A stretch of DNA of 64,000 nucleotides from Glossina fuscipes (taxonomy: Eukaryota; Arthropoda; Insecta; Diptera; Glossinidae). How positions within the stretch are numbered: position 1 is the stretch's first letter; each line of letters opens with the position of its first letter. Location of the stretch: assembly GCF_014805625.2 (NCBI RefSeq), contig NW_023998456.1, positions 1,156,957 to 1,220,956 on the forward strand, read 5' to 3'. Positions 60,833 through 64,000 of this stretch are shown one piece after another. Under the pieces are notes generated by a model. The model saw nothing but the letters and a program-made list of their open reading frames with translations, was not told where the DNA came from and did not search any database. Both the position numbers and the translations under genes were made by a program.

Positions 60833-62329
60833 TACTACAAGCCCGTACCAGCATCCTGATAGCCATGACATACATTTCATCGACTACTCTCCTCCGCGGA
60901 ACTACCGTTCCTGGCTTCGACGTCTCCTTCTCACCATCGGCTGTCTCTCTAGCCGTCTTAGTCCCTCGGATACCTTGCCCGCGAAGTCGTTGACAATGCT
61001 CTCTCTCCTTGAAAAAGGTAAAATGTATGAAATCAAAGTATTCTTCAAAAGATATAATTTCAAGTTCGTTAAGTTCATTAAAATAGTCATACAAACTGCC
61101 GATATTTATATACAACCCTTTGATGATGTTTGTTTGCTGATGTGCGACATTATTTGGTTTTTTCGTTGCAAATATAGAAAACAGTCAACGCTCCTCCTAT
61201 ATTCAACCTTTGCTTTTTTACATTTCATGCAATTCACGCAGCCATTTTTGCAATCAGTATGTGGGTGACACACTTTGCTGCACTTCACTCGATAAAAGGG
61301 ATAAAATAAATATTAAAGATTAAAAAATAAAAGTATTTTTGAAGAGAATAAAAAGCGTGTGTATGACGCAAGATAATCCCCATTGCGGTCTTGTTTTCTT
61401 CCTCAAAAATCACATTCAGTTCATTAAACAGTTTACCTTACGTATCTGTCCGGCTTATTTTAGCCTATCTTTCAATACAATCCCAAAAGTTCTGGCTTTG
61501 ACTTAACCTTCTACTTTCAATTACGAGGAGCTCTTATTGAGTCGAAAGGCTTTGCTTCAATTTCATTTGCAGTGGTTTCAATTTGATCCTTAATTTTTGC
61601 ATAAAGATCCTAAAAAACTTTGAAATTTTTGTACTCATTAGATAAAAATATCTTTCCGTTGATTAAAAGCCGGCAGCCACTTCACTACAACCTAATGCAT
61701 GATTTAAAAACGCATGCAAAATTGAAACGTATTCCACGGCAAATATACTTTGGCTTGGCAGTGAATGTTTGTTTGTTTTGTATATCAAGGATTTCAGTAT
61801 CAAAGAGATTTAGCTTAAGTCACAGATCCGATAGAACTTAAATTTTAAATTTCATTCTAGATTTTTAAATAGAGTTTTACATAAACAAATATTTAACACA
61901 TAACTATGTCTTGTTCTACGGCTTAGGTAAATGGTAAGCCAATAAATTTTGTAATACGTACATAGTCAGCGGTTATGGGAGAACTATAGGACGATTCCTC
62001 CACGCAGAGTTAGTTGGAGACTACGTTCCTGAAGCTAAGAAAACTTAGGATGACTAACAGACCAGATCGACAGGCTCGATCGATATTCTAGATTCTAAAG
62101 GGTTCTAGATTCTAAAGTTGTACGCTGACCATCAAAGAATCTAACACATTATGAGCTTGGGCTATAGAAGGAAACTCTCTTAAAATATGTTAGGAGAAAA
62201 ACAAAGTTTATAAATTTCAGTCTGTAAAGTCTCTCAGAAAACTAGTTATTTTCTTGCCTTGCGTAGGTAGGTACAGCAATTTTCAAATTTAAGAGAAAGT
62301 TCGAATCTTCTCAAGCTTTACTTTATTTT
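59766..62329. other. Non-coding DNA, no gene supported
   Basis: The 211-codon ORF at 60633-61268 runs through the CT microsatellite at 60755-60830; outside that tract its translation matches nothing I know, and overlapping ORFs exist on both strands. A 15-bp direct repeat (TTCTAGATTCTAAAG at 62086 and 62103) is present. Confidence 0.45.
60755..60830. repeat. (CT)n microsatellite
   Basis: CT repeats with several interruptions, purest from 60801 to 60829. Confidence 0.95.
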
Positions 62330-62460
62330 TTATTTTTTTTTTTTTTGAATATAACCAATCGCTCAAGGTTCGTCACCTATAGAGAGAAAAGAGTGATAGA
62401 AAGTAACAGTGATTGTGATCCCTTCACCGAGTAAGCACAAACTATATCTATGACCAAGCC
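62330..62460 (-). mobile_element. tRNA-derived SINE, family 2, 3' part
   Basis: On the minus strand: GGTCATAGATATAGTTTGTG, then CTTACTCGGTGAAGGGATCA, a T/C-rich stretch, GTGACGAACCTTGAGCGATT, GGTTATATTC and poly(A) (poly(T) at 62331-62346). The tRNA head is absent. It is more diverged than the copies at 31.1 and 53.7 kb. Confidence 0.7.
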
Positions 62461-63324
62461 CATGTACTAAATTTCATAGTTCTGTAGACTGAACACAACA
62501 CAACAACAAGTAGAAGATCCTTGTAAGGACAGAAGAGTATGTATGTTTGTCCTGTTCTCAATCGATTGACATGTCAAAGATCAATATTAACAGGCCAGAC
62601 CAAGGAATAGACTTGGGATTTCAGAATTATAGTCTGAAACGATGGGTGTAGTGATGCAAGGGTTCGCCGTGAACCGTTCACGATATCGTATAAATATGCA
62701 TAAAAAAGGTTTTTTAAAGTTTTTCTTATTTGTTTACAGTGCAATTAGGAAACAATCAAGACATCTTGAATAGTAAAGCAAAGGATATAAAAGTTGCAGT
62801 AAACAACAAATGTGAGAGAAAAAAGCAGGAAAAAATGTAAAAGCAGCTTAGAGCGAATCATTTGATACCCATAACTTTTTTCGATGGTCTTAACAATTTC
62901 AAACAAAAAACTTGAATAATACAAAAGTAAAATTTATTTATTGTTTTTATTGCTTTCGCATAATGGACGAATTCTAAAGGAAAACCTTGCAACGTAGGGG
63001 CACAACTTGGTCTCATGTCGAATAATATACGTGCACGTAATGGATCTGCCATACATTTCTAATAAAAGCGGTTCCAGTTACGAACTTTCAAGCCTAACTC
63101 CAGGGAAAGGCCGAAAATTCAACTTTTAACAGAAAGTTTTGCCAAAGTACAAAATGTCCCTACAAGAAACACTTTTATGTAACTGGTTAAAGATTTGTCG
63201 CCTCTTTCTTATCGACCCGGTAAGTAAGTGTAACTTAATTTGATCGGCAAAATCTTGTCTAATTGCAAGGGGAAAGGAGAGTTTAAAGAGGGAGAGAAGA
63301 GTGAAGACGGAATAAGATTACTTT
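62461..63324. other. Non-coding DNA, no gene seen
   Basis: The single 64-codon minus-strand ORF at 62858-63052 has no recognisable domain. Confidence 0.45.
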
Positions 63325-63860
63325 AAGATTTCTTTGCGACCACCTGATCCTAAATGGACCAAGCAGATCGAACACTTTAGTTTAACCTTTTTTCGATCGA
63401 GCAGAAAATCATTCTCTTATGTTGTTTAGTCGTAGAGCCCGAGAGAAACTAATTTTCTTATACGAAGCTTCTGAGTTACCGTTGAGGCAAGCTAAGCCGT
63501 AAACCGTTACGATGCATAGCTGGTAATTACAGTAGTCATAATTTTAACGCACAGGCAGATGGGCGGACTAGTCTAGCCAAGTAATTAGTCGTTTCCTCTG
63601 CGCTCACCTAACCTTGAATGGGGACCAACCGAACGAGCATTTTAGTTTAGATATTCTTCGACTGAACGGAAGACTGTTCCCCTACTTTTTCTAGTCAGAG
63701 AACCCATAGAGAACAGATTTCATATAAGGCACTTCTTGGTTACCGCTGAGCGTACCCCAAGTCGAAAATTTAACCGCTCGACGATCTAGACATCGTAATT
63801 ATAGTAGTTATAATTTAAACGCACAGACGGATGGACGGACTGGTGTAGCTAAATCTAATT
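63325..63860. repeat. Two diverged tandem copies of a ~268-bp unit
   Basis: Matching landmarks recur 266-271 bp apart: GACCAAGCAGATCGAACAC (63357) with GACCAACCGAACGAGCAT (63623); GTCGTAGAGCCCGAGAGAAA with GTCAGAGAACCCATAGAGAA; GAGTTACCGTTGAGGCAAGC with GGTTACCGCTGAGCGTACCC; CGCACAGGCAGATGGGCGGAC (63549 region) with CGCACAGACGGATGGACGGA (63820). Each unit ends in a GGCGGACTAG/GGACGGACTGG block followed by TCTAGC or TGTAGC. It is non-coding. More units may lie beyond the window. Confidence 0.82.
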
Positions 63861-64000
63861 GACTATTCAGTCTTTTTCCCAAACGTACTTCACTTATGGA
63901 AATTGTTAAGGGAACTTTGGTGCGTTACTCACATTTGCAAAAGCTTAGTATATCTTCAATGGCGCGTATAAGAGGAGAAAAAAAAACAACAGCACTAATC
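63861..64000. other. Window end, nothing recognised
   Basis: No feature is seen in the last 140 bases. Confidence 0.5.

Noticed and set aside
60633..61268. 211-codon plus-strand ORF
   Set aside because: It runs through a CT microsatellite, overlaps ORFs on both strands, and the non-repetitive part matches no family.
1..64000. CRISPR arrays, bacterial operons, prophage or other prokaryotic systems
   Set aside because: There are no regular spacer-repeat arrays, ribosome binding sites or dense coding. Element types and base composition are those of an insect genome.

Overview
The window is AT-rich eukaryotic DNA with no recognisable intact host gene. It carries mariner elements, a jockey/CR1-like LINE, tRNA-derived SINEs, an INE-1-like dispersed repeat and a dead copy of krasavietz (the fly eIF5-mimic protein gene). 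Together these point to a higher dipteran, perhaps a tephritid or calyptrate fly. That is an inference from element types, not a species call. Most of the sequence reads as intergenic or intronic DNA filled with decayed transposons and microsatellites.

Layout. 0-4 kb: unique AT-rich DNA with three copies of the INE-1-like repeat and a compound (CT)n(TATC)n microsatellite. 4.1-6.5 kb: a 5'-truncated minus-strand LINE whose reverse transcriptase frame is broken by one stop codon, joined to a same-strand SINE. 7.8-8.6 kb: a tRNA-derived SINE ending in (AAT)n, then a minus-strand mariner relic. 8.6-31 kb: mostly unannotatable AT-rich DNA with microsatellites, a second (AAT)n SINE at 14.7 kb, INE-1-like copies including a ~1.1 kb one at 24-25 kb, and a decayed ~80-120 bp tandem repeat at 28.7-29.2 kb. 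31-36 kb: three copies of a second SINE family, two INE-1-like copies and an old plus-strand mariner relic at 32.4-33.0 kb.

36.6-39.5 kb is the most informative part. It holds a 1,282-bp mariner with near-identical terminal inverted repeats and flanking TA dinucleotides, whose transposase is mutated, directly beside an intron-free, multiply broken krasavietz pseudogene. 41-48 kb: several INE-1-like copies that mostly alternate in orientation, including a head-to-head pair. 51.1-52.4 kb: a 1.3-kb pyrimidine-rich tract giving spurious long ORFs. 53.7 kb: a nearly full-length SINE. 55.5 kb: the C-terminal end of a dead hAT transposase. 59-62 kb: an INE-1-like copy and a SINE tail. 63.3-63.9 kb: two diverged tandem copies of a ~268-bp unit.

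No genes here work together as a pathway. What the window records is successive waves of parasitic DNA. I looked for an undescribed functional system and found none I can support. The most useful leads are the two end motifs and alternating orientation of the INE-1-like family, the SINE-LINE junction, and the three mariner insertions of clearly different age.
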